A stretch of 39,655 nucleotides of DNA from an uncultured Lachnospiraceae bacterium (GCA_902780465.1 CACZFV010000003.1:1-39655), one strand, 5' to 3'; shown: positions 22,858 to 31,802, numbered from the stretch's first letter. Notes: generated by a model from the sequence alone, not told the origin. Translations and numbers: made by a program.

Positions 22858-25659
22858 TCAGTAACTGCCGAAGAAAAACTCCGTCATATTTACGGCGACC
22901 TGTCTGGCCGCATCGTTCTCCGAAATGGTCTCCGCGTGATCCTCCTCCATATCCGGCAGCTGCAGAAGAGACGGGCCTCCGGGCGGATCCTCCTGGCCTG
23001 CTTTTCCTCCGTCGATGGCGATAAAGACAGAGGAAGTCTCTCCTTCACTGTTGCCTTCGATGACATATTCCTGGAGGGTCACCGGTGTGTCTCCGGCCAT
23101 ATACTCCTTCTGGCTTCCTTCCCAGAGCTTTCCTACGCTGCCTGACATTCTGCCGGAAGAGACCCTGTAATAACCCCCGAAGTCCAGTTCCTTGTTGATA
23201 AAGAAGACAAAGTTTTCCGCACCTTCTCCTTTGTTGAGCGTGCCCCACACCATATCCATTCCTTCGATGATGGTCTCCGCTTTGGGTTTTTCATATACTG
23301 CCCCCGCAAGCTTTGACGGCTCATTTTCGGAAGGCCTGAGGTTCAGCCCCGGTCCGGGCTCCAGGCCGGTTTTATATCCTGAGACATAGAAATCCGCGTG
23401 ATCAAATTCCTTAGGCGAATCGATCTGGATAATTTTTGAGGCCCCCAGTTCCATACTGGCGACCAGCCACTCATCCCGCGCGTGGACCAGGTTTCCCTCC
23501 GCGTCCCGGAACAGCGCAAATATATGCACTGACTCCGCAGTACCGCTTCCGTAATTCGTAATCGCGGTAAGAACGCTTTTGCTCTCTTTTCTTGTTTCCA
23601 GGACCAGGTCTGCGATGGCGCTCCTTCTGTTGTCTGTCTCTGCTGCGCTGACCCGGAACTCCAGTCTGCCATCCGGAAGAGAGTTTGTGAGAAGCACGGG
23701 AACCACCGTTGTCTCTCCCGGTCCGATGGCATAGATCTCTCCGGTCCCTGCAAAGACCGGTACTCCATCTTCCCCGTGCGCCACGGCATTTACTTTGACA
23801 GTGGCGTTTTTGTCCGATCTGTTGGTCACGACAGGATAACAGGTCGATTTGAAGATCCCGTCCTGACACTCGACGCTGAACAGCTCCGGTGAGATCACAG
23901 GCTGTTTGCCGTTATCCTGTTCTTTTTTTCCTGTCAGTGCATACTGAACGGAACTGTAGGGTTTTGAGCAGGCCACTGCAGCGCTCCAGATCTCGCCCTT
24001 TCTCAGTTTGCCCGCTGCGCCTGCGATGTTCGCGCTGCTGTAAAGTACCGCTTCCCCGTTTTCATTCAGGAACAGAGCCTGCATCTGCAGCGATGCCAGC
24101 GGCTCCTCTCCCGTATGTTCCGCAGTAACGACGATCCCCTTACCGGTATCCTGCTCTGTGACCTTCAGAGAACTCAGTGCGGGAACGGCGTCAGTGTCCG
24201 ACACCAGGAGACTGTAGTCCACGTGATCGATCTTATGCTCCTTATCCGAAAACATCGCGTAGACATAGCTCTTTTCCTTGTCCCCGAGAGGATCCAGTTT
24301 CCCGGTCTTGGATTCCAGCAGATTGCCCTCAGCATCATACGCATTGCAGATCAGCTCTGCCTTGACGTTTTTCCCGGAATTATTTTCTACACCGAAACAG
24401 TCGTTGTAGTAGGTGGAATCTGCTGAGCGCAGTATGGGATGCTCTTCTACAGTAAAGCCCTCCGGTATGTCTGCTTTTTTCGCAGCTGCCTGCTCCCCTG
24501 CCTTTCCGGAACTGTCTTCCTCATCCCATTCTTCTTCCGTATCCGCGCCGATCACAGATACAGCCGCGTCATCCTTTTTCCCGCCGAAAAACAGGAAAGC
24601 GCCGACACCAGCGAGAAGGAGAGGGATCAGAAACAGCGCTGCCAGCCCTGCTTTTCCGCTCTTCTTCTGTGGATTCTTTCCGCGGTAGCGGTAAGCTCTT
24701 CCTTTTTCCGAAGCGCTCTCGAACTCCCTGTGCAGCTCCTCCATGGACTGGATCCTGTTTTCAATATCCAGGGCCATGCCGTGGAGCAGCACTTCTTCCT
24801 CTGCCGGGCTGATCTCCGCCCCGAGCTTCGAGGGCTTCTCCAGTTTGTCAGAGGCCATCCGCTCCACAGCCGTGGGCGGCATCACCGTTGTCAGCATCCG
24901 GTACATCGTGGCGCACAGCGCGTAAACATCCGTCCACGGCCCCTGACGGCCGTGGCTCATATACTGCTCTGAAGGAGAATACCCGTGCTTCAGGATCACA
25001 GACAGACTGGTCTCCTTTGACTCTCCGTATTCCCTCGCGGCACCGAAATCCAGCAGGATCAGCGTCTCATCAGGCAGGACCATGATGTTCTGGGGGCTGA
25101 TGTCCCTGTGGATCAGTCCCGTGGAATGCACCCGGGACAGGCTCTGCATCAGCGGAGAGAACAGACGGAACAGTTTCTCAAAGGGCAGTTTTCCCTGCTG
25201 TTCCAGGTATTCGTCCAGCCGGATCCCGTCGATGAACTCCATGACGATGTAGACCGTGTTGTGCTCCTCGAAGTTGTCGCTGATCCCGACGATGTTCCTC
25301 TCTCCGGAGAATTTTGCCAGGATCTCCGCCTCCTGGAGGAAGCGCTTTTTCTCTTTGTCAAAGTAGACTTTCTCGGTACCTGCTGTGACAGAGATGTCTG
25401 TATCTCCCTCTCTCCGGTCCACAAGCCCTCTGGGAAAGTATTCCTTGATGGCGATCTTCTTACGGATCCTGAGGTCCAGGCCGACGTAGGTGATCCCGAA
25501 GCCGCCCTGGCCGATGGCCGCACCGACCACATACCGGTCCTGCAGCCGCGTCCCCACAGGAAGCTGGTGCGGAGCGTTCTGCGCCGTCAGATCCTTTCCG
25601 CAGTAGATGCAGAAACGTCCCTTTCTCTTCTGATCCTGCATGCAATGCTGACAATACAT
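22858..25659 (-). CDS. Membrane Ser/Thr protein kinase with N-terminal zinc ribbon
   Basis: Of 933 residues, the first ~22 form a double-CxxC zinc ribbon (Cys3, 6, 17, 20). The kinase domain (~42-315) has the glycine loop GQGGFG (50-55), the ATP lysine in AIKEY (K72), HRDISPQN (184-191) where Ser replaces the usual Lys, DFGAAR (204-209) and GYSPSEQY in place of APE. Such substitutions typify a Firmicutes kinase subgroup. One transmembrane helix spans ~337-360, so the C-terminal ~570 residues are extracellular. They comprise several beta-rich repeats (e.g. YYNDCFGVENNSGKNVKAEL) resembling FxLYD-type domains, and no PASTA repeats. It probably senses an envelope signal and phosphorylates cytosolic targets, perhaps the ribbon proteins around it. 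The ATG has GAGGGGA upstream. Confidence 0.92.
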   Translation of the reverse strand: MYCQHCMQDQKRKGRFCIYCGKDLTAQNAPHQLPVGTRLQDRYVVGAAIGQGGFGITYVGLDLRIRKKIAIKEYFPRGLVDRREGDTDISVTAGTEKVYFDKEKKRFLQEAEILAKFSGERNIVGISDNFEEHNTVYIVMEFIDGIRLDEYLEQQGKLPFEKLFRLFSPLMQSLSRVHSTGLIHRDISPQNIMVLPDETLILLDFGAAREYGESKETSLSVILKHGYSPSEQYMSHGRQGPWTDVYALCATMYRMLTTVMPPTAVERMASDKLEKPSKLGAEISPAEEEVLLHGMALDIENRIQSMEELHREFESASEKGRAYRYRGKNPQKKSGKAGLAALFLIPLLLAGVGAFLFFGGKKDDAAVSVIGADTEEEWDEEDSSGKAGEQAAAKKADIPEGFTVEEHPILRSADSTYYNDCFGVENNSGKNVKAELICNAYDAEGNLLESKTGKLDPLGDKEKSYVYAMFSDKEHKIDHVDYSLLVSDTDAVPALSSLKVTEQDTGKGIVVTAEHTGEEPLASLQMQALFLNENGEAVLYSSANIAGAAGKLRKGEIWSAAVACSKPYSSVQYALTGKKEQDNGKQPVISPELFSVECQDGIFKSTCYPVVTNRSDKNATVKVNAVAHGEDGVPVFAGTGEIYAIGPGETTVVPVLLTNSLPDGRLEFRVSAAETDNRRSAIADLVLETRKESKSVLTAITNYGSGTAESVHIFALFRDAEGNLVHARDEWLVASMELGASKIIQIDSPKEFDHADFYVSGYKTGLEPGPGLNLRPSENEPSKLAGAVYEKPKAETIIEGMDMVWGTLNKGEGAENFVFFINKELDFGGYYRVSSGRMSGSVGKLWEGSQKEYMAGDTPVTLQEYVIEGNSEGETSSVFIAIDGGKAGQEDPPGGPSLLQLPDMEEDHAETISENDAARQVAVNMTEFFFGSY

Positions 25660-25731
25660 AGTTCCCCTCTATTCCGTAAACAGTCTCTTTCCTGATCTTC
25701 AGCAATAAACAGTAAAAAGCACTCTTATGCC

Positions 25732-25737
25732 ATTATA
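25732..25737 (-). promoter_or_regulatory. Candidate -10 box upstream of the kinase gene
   Basis: TATAAT on the minus strand lies within an AT-rich stretch of the 171-nt gap between the TPR/VCBS-like gene and the kinase gene. No strong -35 is visible. Confidence 0.35.
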
Positions 25738-25830
25738 ATATAATAACAGCGGAAAATGATACCTTTCCTGATCCCGCATACAGTGCTGACAGTATATTTT
25801 TCTGTTTACTCCCCGGCAGATCTCCGGCGA

Positions 25831-27636
25831 CTACCGGCTGTAATCATATTCCCACAGATCCGCATACGGACTGACTCCGTACTCCTGGATCGGGACAGGG
25901 ATAAACGGCGCCCCCTGCATGTCCCGGGCCATGATCTCTTTCGCTTCCGCTTCGGAAATGCCGGCAAGATGCTTTTCATCAGGCCCGGTAAAATACGGAT
26001 TCACCGGATCGCGGTTGCCGTCGATCTGCAGTGTCTGCACCAGCTTCAACTGCTGACTGCTGTCCAGGACAAAAACTTCTGTACTGTGGAACATCGCCCC
26101 GCCGGAACCGTCTTCGATGACTGCCCCGTCCGCCCTGATCATGAAGCGGTACCTTTCACCGCTGGTGGAAAGATGCACGATCTTCCCGTCCCTGATGGTA
26201 TACAGATCCACGCCTGTTCCGTCCTCTGCCCACCGGGATGTTGTCATGATCAGCTCCGGAATGCCGTCCTGATTCAGGTCCCGGAGAAGATAGCCCGCGT
26301 CAGCAAGACTGAAATCGTTCCTGAACATAGTCCATAAGTAACTCACGCTGTCCGGGTCGCAGGGGTCCTCCCCGTTCTGTTCGTCCAGGAAGGGCCACAC
26401 GCGGAAAAGACAGGAATAATACATATCCAGAAGAGGTTTATATGCCGCAGCCGCGCCTTTTCCGTCATACATTTCAAGGTCATGCTCTTCCGTGTAAAAA
26501 TCAAAGGAACCGATCTGCACCCATTCTGCGGGATGATCCGTGATCCGGGACTGGTCGTAATATTCTCCCAGTTCTTCAAAAGACAGGGGTTCCTTCGGTC
26601 CCTCCCCCCGTTCCCAGTAGTCCCAGGTCCCCTCAAACAGCGTGCTGTCGGAGAACACCGTTCCGTTCCATTCCTTGTAATACAGACCGTAAGATCCTTT
26701 ATACCCGCTCCAGTACAGATAGCCTGAACGGCAGCCGGCACAGATACTGTCCACAGTGTCCCCGTACGTTTCTCCCATCAGATACGGTTTCCCGTCAGTC
26801 AGGCTGTAGATCCGGATCGTTTCCGAATGTTTGTTTGTGACCTGCGCGACGATCAGTTCCCTGATCCCGTCTCCTGTGATATCGCACAGCGTATATGAGA
26901 TGCCATTGTACGGGATCTCGGATTCCTGTGTATGAGTTTCCTGAGAGAGACGCTCCGCGGTCTGCTCCTCATGGAATTTCTTCGCGTCCCGGAAAGCTTC
27001 CCGGTAAGCCCTGATATAATCCTCTCTGGAACTGTTCAGGTCCAGCCGGCCTGTAATGAGAAATCTCATGCGGTTCACTTCCAGCCATTCCGCAGTCTCA
27101 GGGTCCTCCGGCTCCAGTTCCTCCACTTTTTCGTAGAAATCCGCGGACTGGTCTCCCTCCCCCGCTTCGAAGGCTTCTTCCGCCAGGATCATGTAATACT
27201 CCGTCATTCTTTTCCCGACACTGCGGGACGGTTCCCCGTCTTCTGCGGCTTCCACTCCCTGCTCCAGCGCTCTGACTGCTTTCAGGTAATCTCTCTCTCC
27301 TTCATAGGCATCCGCCATTCCTTCATAGGCTTCGAATCTTTTCGGATCGATGCTGATGACCTTCTCAAAAGCCAGCACCGCCTCATCGTATTTTTCCTCA
27401 GCCAGGTATTTCATTCCGAGATTCAGATATCTTCTGATCCGGACTGACGGCTGACGGCTGTAAAGAAAGAATCCGCCTCCGCAGAGCACCGCAAGGAGCA
27501 TCAGGACAGCCAGGATCCCCGCTGCCGCAGGGATCCCCTTTTTCTTTTTATCTTCCTCAACGAGATTCGTTCCGCAGTTTGTGCAGAACTTCGCTCCGTC
27601 CGGTATCCGGTTTCCGCAGTTCGGACAAAACGCCAT
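25831..27636 (-). CDS. Zinc-ribbon, single-pass protein with TPR and VCBS/FG-GAP-like regions
   Basis: The 601-residue protein starts with a zinc ribbon (Cys4, 7, 18, 21), then a Lys-rich stop and one transmembrane helix (~35-59), so the rest is outside the cell. Residues ~68-190 are TPR-like (LGMKYLAEEKYDEAVLAFEKV, DPKRFEAYEGMADAY), clearly related to the lipoprotein at 18996. The distal part has two Ca-binding-like motifs typical of VCBS/FG-GAP repeats, DITGDGIRELIVAQV and DLNQDGIPELIM, separated by aromatic-rich sequence. The start ATG has AGGAAG upstream. The architecture suggests an envelope scaffold or ligand-binding protein; no enzymatic motif is visible and the function is unknown. 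Confidence 0.87.
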   Translation of the reverse strand: MAFCPNCGNRIPDGAKFCTNCGTNLVEEDKKKKGIPAAAGILAVLMLLAVLCGGGFFLYSRQPSVRIRRYLNLGMKYLAEEKYDEAVLAFEKVISIDPKRFEAYEGMADAYEGERDYLKAVRALEQGVEAAEDGEPSRSVGKRMTEYYMILAEEAFEAGEGDQSADFYEKVEELEPEDPETAEWLEVNRMRFLITGRLDLNSSREDYIRAYREAFRDAKKFHEEQTAERLSQETHTQESEIPYNGISYTLCDITGDGIRELIVAQVTNKHSETIRIYSLTDGKPYLMGETYGDTVDSICAGCRSGYLYWSGYKGSYGLYYKEWNGTVFSDSTLFEGTWDYWERGEGPKEPLSFEELGEYYDQSRITDHPAEWVQIGSFDFYTEEHDLEMYDGKGAAAAYKPLLDMYYSCLFRVWPFLDEQNGEDPCDPDSVSYLWTMFRNDFSLADAGYLLRDLNQDGIPELIMTTSRWAEDGTGVDLYTIRDGKIVHLSTSGERYRFMIRADGAVIEDGSGGAMFHSTEVFVLDSSQQLKLVQTLQIDGNRDPVNPYFTGPDEKHLAGISEAEAKEIMARDMQGAPFIPVPIQEYGVSPYADLWEYDYSR

Positions 27637-27688
27637 ATCCTCTTCTTCCTTTCTCTGTCTTTCCAGATGACGGGCCGGATCCTGATCC

Positions 27689-28756
27689 TCAGAATCTCAC
27701 TGATACCCCGATGATGATCAGCGGGATCAGCACGGACAGGACTGTCAGAAGGATCGTCGCCACGATCCAGAAAATGCCTCCCCAGATGGCTGCTTTTCCG
27801 CAGGCTCCGGCCTTTGCGGGCAGGGTATCTTTCCACACAAGGTAAAGGATCAGCCCCACACCGGGCGCAAGGAAACAGAGCACCTTCAGTCCCCCGGTGG
27901 GAATATCCGCTTCGGCGGACGGGGCCGCATACCTGGCTCCGCCTGCTGCCGGGCTCACCAGGGACGCCGGTCTCCCGCAGGCAGGACAAAACGCGTGCTG
28001 CGGCTCCAGCTTCTGCCCGCAGAAGGGACAGAAAGCCGCATGGACCGGCTGCGGTGCTGCCGGTCGTTCGTATCCCGGTGCCTGCGGTGCTGCAGGGAGG
28101 GCATACCCCTGTCTCTGCTGTGACGCAGCCTGCATCGCAGTATACTTCAGCGCCGCCTGCGGCGGAGCAGCATAAGGATGCGTCAGCCACCAGCCAAGGA
28201 GAAACAGGAACGGCACCTCCAGAAACAGACTGATCAGCCCCCCCGGAAATCCTCCGAGAACGCTTGCCCCGATCAGCCTGCCAAGGGTGTGGATGAACCC
28301 GAGCCAGCCCGGGGCTGCCCAGAAAAGCCTGCTTCCTTTCAGTTCCCTGGAATCCGGATCGTTAAAGCAGTTTACCGCTGTGATCAGCAGAAAGAACCAG
28401 CTCAGGAATCCCGTCAGAGCATAACCTGTAAGTCCGATGGTCCAGTCCAGGGTTGCCCTGAAAAAGCCCGGGAAGATCAGCCTTATGTGAAATACGGTAT
28501 CCAGGATCACCATCACAAGATAAAGCAGGCTGCCAAGGCTTTCAAGCAGCAGAGGCCCCGTGATCATCACGTTCCGCTGCCGGAGAAACAGTCCCGCGCT
28601 CAGCACACCCATACAGAGGACCGATATAATATCTGCGGCAAGAGTGAAAGGTATGACGGGATACCCTGTGACAACATATCTCCAGATCAGGTTCACGATC
28701 TGGATGAATGTCAGAAGCGCGCCGAAGACGGACGCCACCGGAAAAGAAACTTTCAT
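27689..28756 (-). CDS. Polytopic membrane protein with internal zinc ribbon
   Basis: I do not recognise a named family. The 355 residues comprise about six hydrophobic helices in the first ~190, then an Ala/Pro/Gln-rich linker (~195-240), a zinc ribbon (Cys243, 246, 257, 260), another linker, and two C-terminal helices (~285-355) with GLKVLCFLAPGVGLILYLVWKD. The C-terminal pair resembles the small zinc-ribbon plus two-helix membrane proteins common in Firmicutes, so the protein may be a fusion of a polytopic domain with such a module. GGAGGTG precedes the ATG. It lies 52 nt upstream of the TPR/VCBS-like gene and 42 nt after the Nif11-like gene, within the same unidirectional run. Confidence 0.83.
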   Translation of the reverse strand: MKVSFPVASVFGALLTFIQIVNLIWRYVVTGYPVIPFTLAADIISVLCMGVLSAGLFLRQRNVMITGPLLLESLGSLLYLVMVILDTVFHIRLIFPGFFRATLDWTIGLTGYALTGFLSWFFLLITAVNCFNDPDSRELKGSRLFWAAPGWLGFIHTLGRLIGASVLGGFPGGLISLFLEVPFLFLLGWWLTHPYAAPPQAALKYTAMQAASQQRQGYALPAAPQAPGYERPAAPQPVHAAFCPFCGQKLEPQHAFCPACGRPASLVSPAAGGARYAAPSAEADIPTGGLKVLCFLAPGVGLILYLVWKDTLPAKAGACGKAAIWGGIFWIVATILLTVLSVLIPLIIIGVSVRF

Positions 28757-28798
28757 GGTGCACCTCCCGGACCTGATGTCCGTTTTCCTAAAATGATC

Positions 28799-29089
28799 TT
28801 ACTGCATTGTCTTCAGTTCCGCCAGGAACATGGCGTAGTAGTCCTCCTGGTATTCCAGCGCCGGGGAGTTCTCGCCGCCGCCGTTGGTGCTCCGCTTCAT
28901 GGCGGCATAAGCCGCTTCCCCGGCTTCGATGAGGTCCATTTCATAGAGCGGGAACCCTGCCTCTGTACTGAGCCGGCAGAACTCCGACAGAGAATTCGGG
29001 TGGTTTTCTGTTTCCAGAAGAGCTAAAAGAAACGCGGGGTCCTGCCCCGCCTTTCTTTTCAGTTCCATCAGGATGTCTTCAACATTCAT
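28799..29089 (-). CDS. Nif11-like small protein (RiPP-leader-like)
   Basis: A 96-residue acidic protein. I prefer the ATG at 29089 (5 nt after the DUF975 stop) to the overlapping GTG at 29101, because AAAGGA is too close to the GTG; either is possible. The first ~58 residues follow the Nif11 pattern: an amphipathic helix VEDILMELKRKAGQDPAFLL, a short turn, then LSEFCRLSTEAGFPL and an acidic helix. After KRSTNGGG the remaining ~25 residues (ending YYAMFLAELKTMQ) have no Cys, Ser or Thr clusters typical of a lanthipeptide core. No modifying enzyme is adjacent. It may be a non-RiPP Nif11-type protein that works with the neighbouring membrane proteins. Confidence 0.6.
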   Translation of the reverse strand: MNVEDILMELKRKAGQDPAFLLALLETENHPNSLSEFCRLSTEAGFPLYEMDLIEAGEAAYAAMKRSTNGGGENSPALEYQEDYYAMFLAELKTMQ

Positions 29090-29094
29090 GACAG

Positions 29095-29871
29095 TCAGCA
29101 CATTCCTTTCTCACGTTTGATCCACTCATAAAGAGCTGCATCCGTATTCATTTTGTAGGGCATCATGTAGAACAACCCCGCTATCGTGCAGGTGATCAGT
29201 GTAAGCAGGGCCCATCCGATGAAAGACAGATCCAGAAGAAATGCCTGCATTTTGTTTCCGTCCATCATTTCGCCTGATCTCTGCAGCGCGTCCTGCCATG
29301 TGATCTCCGGGTGCTCCTGGAGGATATAGTGGACCATCCTGTATTCATAGCTCTTGATGATCCCGGGAATGATCAGCAGACAGCTCCAGAGAAAAATGAA
29401 GAGGTTTTTCATAAACAGCACATGGACCTTGTGCAGATAAGGAGAAAAGGCGCTCAGAGAATCCAGCCCCGCATTCCTGCTCTGGTTGACTCTCATGAAG
29501 TTCATGCTGGCGTGACGCAGCATTTCCGCGCCGAAGGCGTCCACCGCCACCGTGACGGCTGTGCTCACCAGTACCACAAGAGCAAAGAGCAGGATCACGA
29601 TGATATTCACTTCCAGATTCTCCACACTCTCTTTGTCAACAATGTGCAGCCGGATGGGATTCAGCTGGGATGCGATCGCCGCGCTTCCGCTGAAGATCAC
29701 TCCGGCAAGGACACTGTTCCAGTAGTTTCTTTTAAATGCACTGTGCCCGGCCGCCTTGACCTCATGGATCGTCCAGTGCTCCTGAAATGCCGGGAAAGCT
29801 GCCTGGCCGCAGCGCGGACAAACGGAGGAGCCCGGCATCAGTTCCGCTCCGCAGTTCGAACAGTACTTCAA
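29095..29871 (-). CDS. Zinc-ribbon DUF975 membrane protein
   Basis: The 258-residue protein has an N-terminal zinc ribbon (Cys4, 7, 18, 21), then the DUF975 signature helix EVKAAGHSAFKRNYWNSVLAGV, and about five or six membrane segments (e.g. ~78-100, ~150-172, ~210-235) with a cytosolic loop AEMLRHASMNFMRVNQ. GIIKSYEYRMVHYILQEHPE before the last helices is typical of the family. The start codon is a TTG at 29871: AAAGGAGG lies ~8 nt upstream and the ribbon begins immediately after. DUF975 proteins are integral membrane proteins of unknown function. It is followed at once by the Nif11-like gene. Confidence 0.9.
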   Translation of the reverse strand: MKYCSNCGAELMPGSSVCPRCGQAAFPAFQEHWTIHEVKAAGHSAFKRNYWNSVLAGVIFSGSAAIASQLNPIRLHIVDKESVENLEVNIIVILLFALVVLVSTAVTVAVDAFGAEMLRHASMNFMRVNQSRNAGLDSLSAFSPYLHKVHVLFMKNLFIFLWSCLLIIPGIIKSYEYRMVHYILQEHPEITWQDALQRSGEMMDGNKMQAFLLDLSFIGWALLTLITCTIAGLFYMMPYKMNTDAALYEWIKREKGMC

Positions 29872-29908
29872 GTTCTTTTCCTCCTTTGTTATTCGGTTTC
29901 TCTCTCCG

Positions 29909-30838
29909 TCAGTTCCTTTCCGGTCTGAACAGAAGGATGCTCAGCAGAAATCCGATCACGAACCCCGCGATGTGGACCGTATTGTCCACGTCTTCACCTG
30001 TCAGTCCGTAGGCCATGGAAAGGACTGTAAAGACAAGGATCTGTCTGACCGCCAGGGTCCCGGCCCTGCCGTGGTTCCTGAGGGCGGCCCAGAGCAGCCC
30101 TCCGCAGACTGCGAAGATCGCTCCGGAGGCTCCTGCGCTGACCCTGTAGTCCATCTCCGAAAACTGAATGAAAAAAGCGATGATATTTGCCGCCACGGCG
30201 CTCACAGGATAGAAAAGTGCGAATTTCAGATGGCCCAGCACCCGTTCAAGCTGCGGCCCCATCACAAACAGCACCAGCATATTGTTGGAAATATGGGCGA
30301 TGCCGAAATGGAGGAACGCGGCGGAGAGAAATCTCCAGTATTCCTTTTTTTCAACGATCCGCGGGCCGAACACCGCTCCCCAGCGGATCATATTTCCGAT
30401 GTCATCGCTTCCGCCGGTCAGCTCCACGATCAGGAACAGGAGAATATTCACTGCGGCAAATACATAGACTGCCAGGGGCAGCGCAGCTTCCCGGAGATAC
30501 CCCTGGGCTGATCTCTGCGCCTGAGGGTTCACTCCCTGCTGGTACTGTCCCCGCTGGTACTGTCCCTGCTGATACTGTCCCTGCTGATATTGTCTCTGCT
30601 GACCCTGTCCCTGTCCGTACGGTCCGTATTCACTCTGCTGTCCCGGGACATACTCCCGCGGGAGCTGCTCGGTGCGCGGTTCCTCATCACCGGAAATCTC
30701 CTGCTGACTGGTCTCAAGTGAATGAAATACTCCCGGTGCCTGCCGGGGGCCGTTCCTTCTTCCGGCAGGTGCCCCGCATCTTGTACAAAACCCGGCTCCT
30801 TCCGGAAGCCGGGTCCCGCATCTCTGACAAATTTTCAT
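29909..30838 (-). CDS. Zinc-ribbon rhomboid-family intramembrane serine protease
   Basis: The 309-residue protein has a zinc ribbon (Cys4, 7, 18, 21), a polar linker with an 80-residue Gln/Gly/Tyr-rich stretch including five-residue QYQQG repeats (~83-102), and a six-helix rhomboid domain (~118-309). Rhomboid hallmarks are WRFLSAAFLHFGIAHISNN (His182, Asn186), GASGAIF with catalytic Ser238, and TVHIAGFVIGF with catalytic His289. Rhomboids cleave transmembrane segments of substrates, which could include the single-pass proteins encoded in this run. The ATG has AGGAG upstream. The zinc ribbon and repeat linker put a large soluble cytosolic extension in front of the protease. Confidence 0.94.
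   Translation of the reverse strand: MKICQRCGTRLPEGAGFCTRCGAPAGRRNGPRQAPGVFHSLETSQQEISGDEEPRTEQLPREYVPGQQSEYGPYGQGQGQQRQYQQGQYQQGQYQRGQYQQGVNPQAQRSAQGYLREAALPLAVYVFAAVNILLFLIVELTGGSDDIGNMIRWGAVFGPRIVEKKEYWRFLSAAFLHFGIAHISNNMLVLFVMGPQLERVLGHLKFALFYPVSAVAANIIAFFIQFSEMDYRVSAGASGAIFAVCGGLLWAALRNHGRAGTLAVRQILVFTVLSMAYGLTGEDVDNTVHIAGFVIGFLLSILLFRPERN
30536..30610 (-). repeat. 15-bp tandem repeat in the rhomboid linker
   Basis: Five imperfect 15-bp units (consensus on the plus strand CTGCTGGTACTGTCC) encode QYQQG-type pentapeptides. The copies differ at several third positions, so the array is not brand new. It is likely to vary in copy number between strains. Confidence 0.85.
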
Positions 30839-30873
30839 AAACTCCTGTTCTGCATTTCTGCTTTGCCGTATCG

Positions 30874-31629
30874 TCAGACAAGATTATTGTATCTGTTGTA
30901 CGCCTCGCAGATCGCATTCGCGTTTTTGCACATCTTATGCATCGCGATCAGCGGCCCGAGACCACAGAGCATAGCTCCGACGGTGCTCCAGAGCAGGATC
31001 GACGTACCGTCATCCTCAATACTGACACCGTAACGCCTGCCATTCGCCTTCATCCTGTTGTTCAGATTGAATGTCCAGCAGGAACTGTAGACACCGCAGG
31101 TCAGGAGCGAATAACCGATATACTCGCCGAGACCGCCGATCGCCGGGCTGCCGTCGCCGGCGCATGCTGTGTTGATGTCCTCTGCCAGCTTATAAATAAA
31201 GAACAGGCCGTAAATGCCGCAGGTCACCGCGCACAGAAGAATGTACATCAGCAGTCCGCGGTTCGATTTCAGCGGGGTGATCCCCCGGGGCGGCGGAACC
31301 TGCCCGATGTCAAAAACGGCTCCCTGGGCCGCCGGAAGCGCACCGTACTGCTGGCCGCCGTAGGCCTGCTGGCCGCCGTAAGACTGCTGGCCGCCGTACT
31401 GCTGGTCGCCGTAGGCCTGCTGGTCGCCGTAAGACTGCTGGCCGCCGTAAGACTGCTGGCCGTTTCCGGCACCGCTGTAGTCATAATTTCCCTGATATCC
31501 GCCCTGGCTGCCCTGACCGTACTGATCATTCACAGCGGAAGGTGCCTGCATGGCCGGCTGCTCCTTGCCGCACTCCTGGCAGAATCTGCCTCCCTGAGGA
31601 AGCGGAGAACCACAGTAATAGCAATTCAT
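30874..31629 (-). CDS. Zinc-ribbon DUF4234-type membrane protein with Gln/Tyr/Gly repeat
   Basis: I start it at the ATG at 31629 because AGGGGG lies 10 nt upstream; in-frame ATGs at 31638 and 31653 are too close to or above that site. The 251 residues have a zinc ribbon (Cys3, 6, 17, 20), a low-complexity linker with seven QQ(S/A)YG(G/D)-like units, and a DUF4234-like membrane domain with about four helices. The latter begins LLMYILLCAVTCGIYGLFFIYKLAEDIN and later shows GYSLLTCGVYSSCWTFNLNNRM. Family function is unknown. The linker is built the same way as that of the neighbouring rhomboid, although the repeat differs. Confidence 0.87.
   Translation of the reverse strand: MNCYYCGSPLPQGGRFCQECGKEQPAMQAPSAVNDQYGQGSQGGYQGNYDYSGAGNGQQSYGGQQSYGDQQAYGDQQYGGQQSYGGQQAYGGQQYGALPAAQGAVFDIGQVPPPRGITPLKSNRGLLMYILLCAVTCGIYGLFFIYKLAEDINTACAGDGSPAIGGLGEYIGYSLLTCGVYSSCWTFNLNNRMKANGRRYGVSIEDDGTSILLWSTVGAMLCGLGPLIAMHKMCKNANAICEAYNRYNNLV
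31344..31460 (-). repeat. 15/18-bp imperfect tandem repeat in the DUF4234 gene
   Basis: About seven units alternate between 18 bp (e.g. TAAGACTGCTGGCCGCCG) and 15 bp (TACTGCTGGTCGCCG). They encode Gln-Gln-(Ser/Ala)-Tyr-Gly-(Gly/Asp). Near identity between copies indicates recent expansion. Confidence 0.85.
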
Positions 31630-31802
31630 ACTTTTCATACCCCCTGATGTCATAAAACTTGAACAACTGCTCTATTTAATAACCTATCACTAATGCAAAA
31701 AATAATCAAACCCTCTGTTTCCTGTTTCTGTAAACATATTACCATTTCACTGCCGGAATTCCCCTGAATCCGATAAACGGCACCCGAACAGGGACAGATC
31801 GC

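Noticed and set aside
30536..31460. Short repeats as a possible CRISPR array
   Set aside because: The units are contiguous 15-18 bp coding repeats with no spacers, in frame with Gln-rich linkers.
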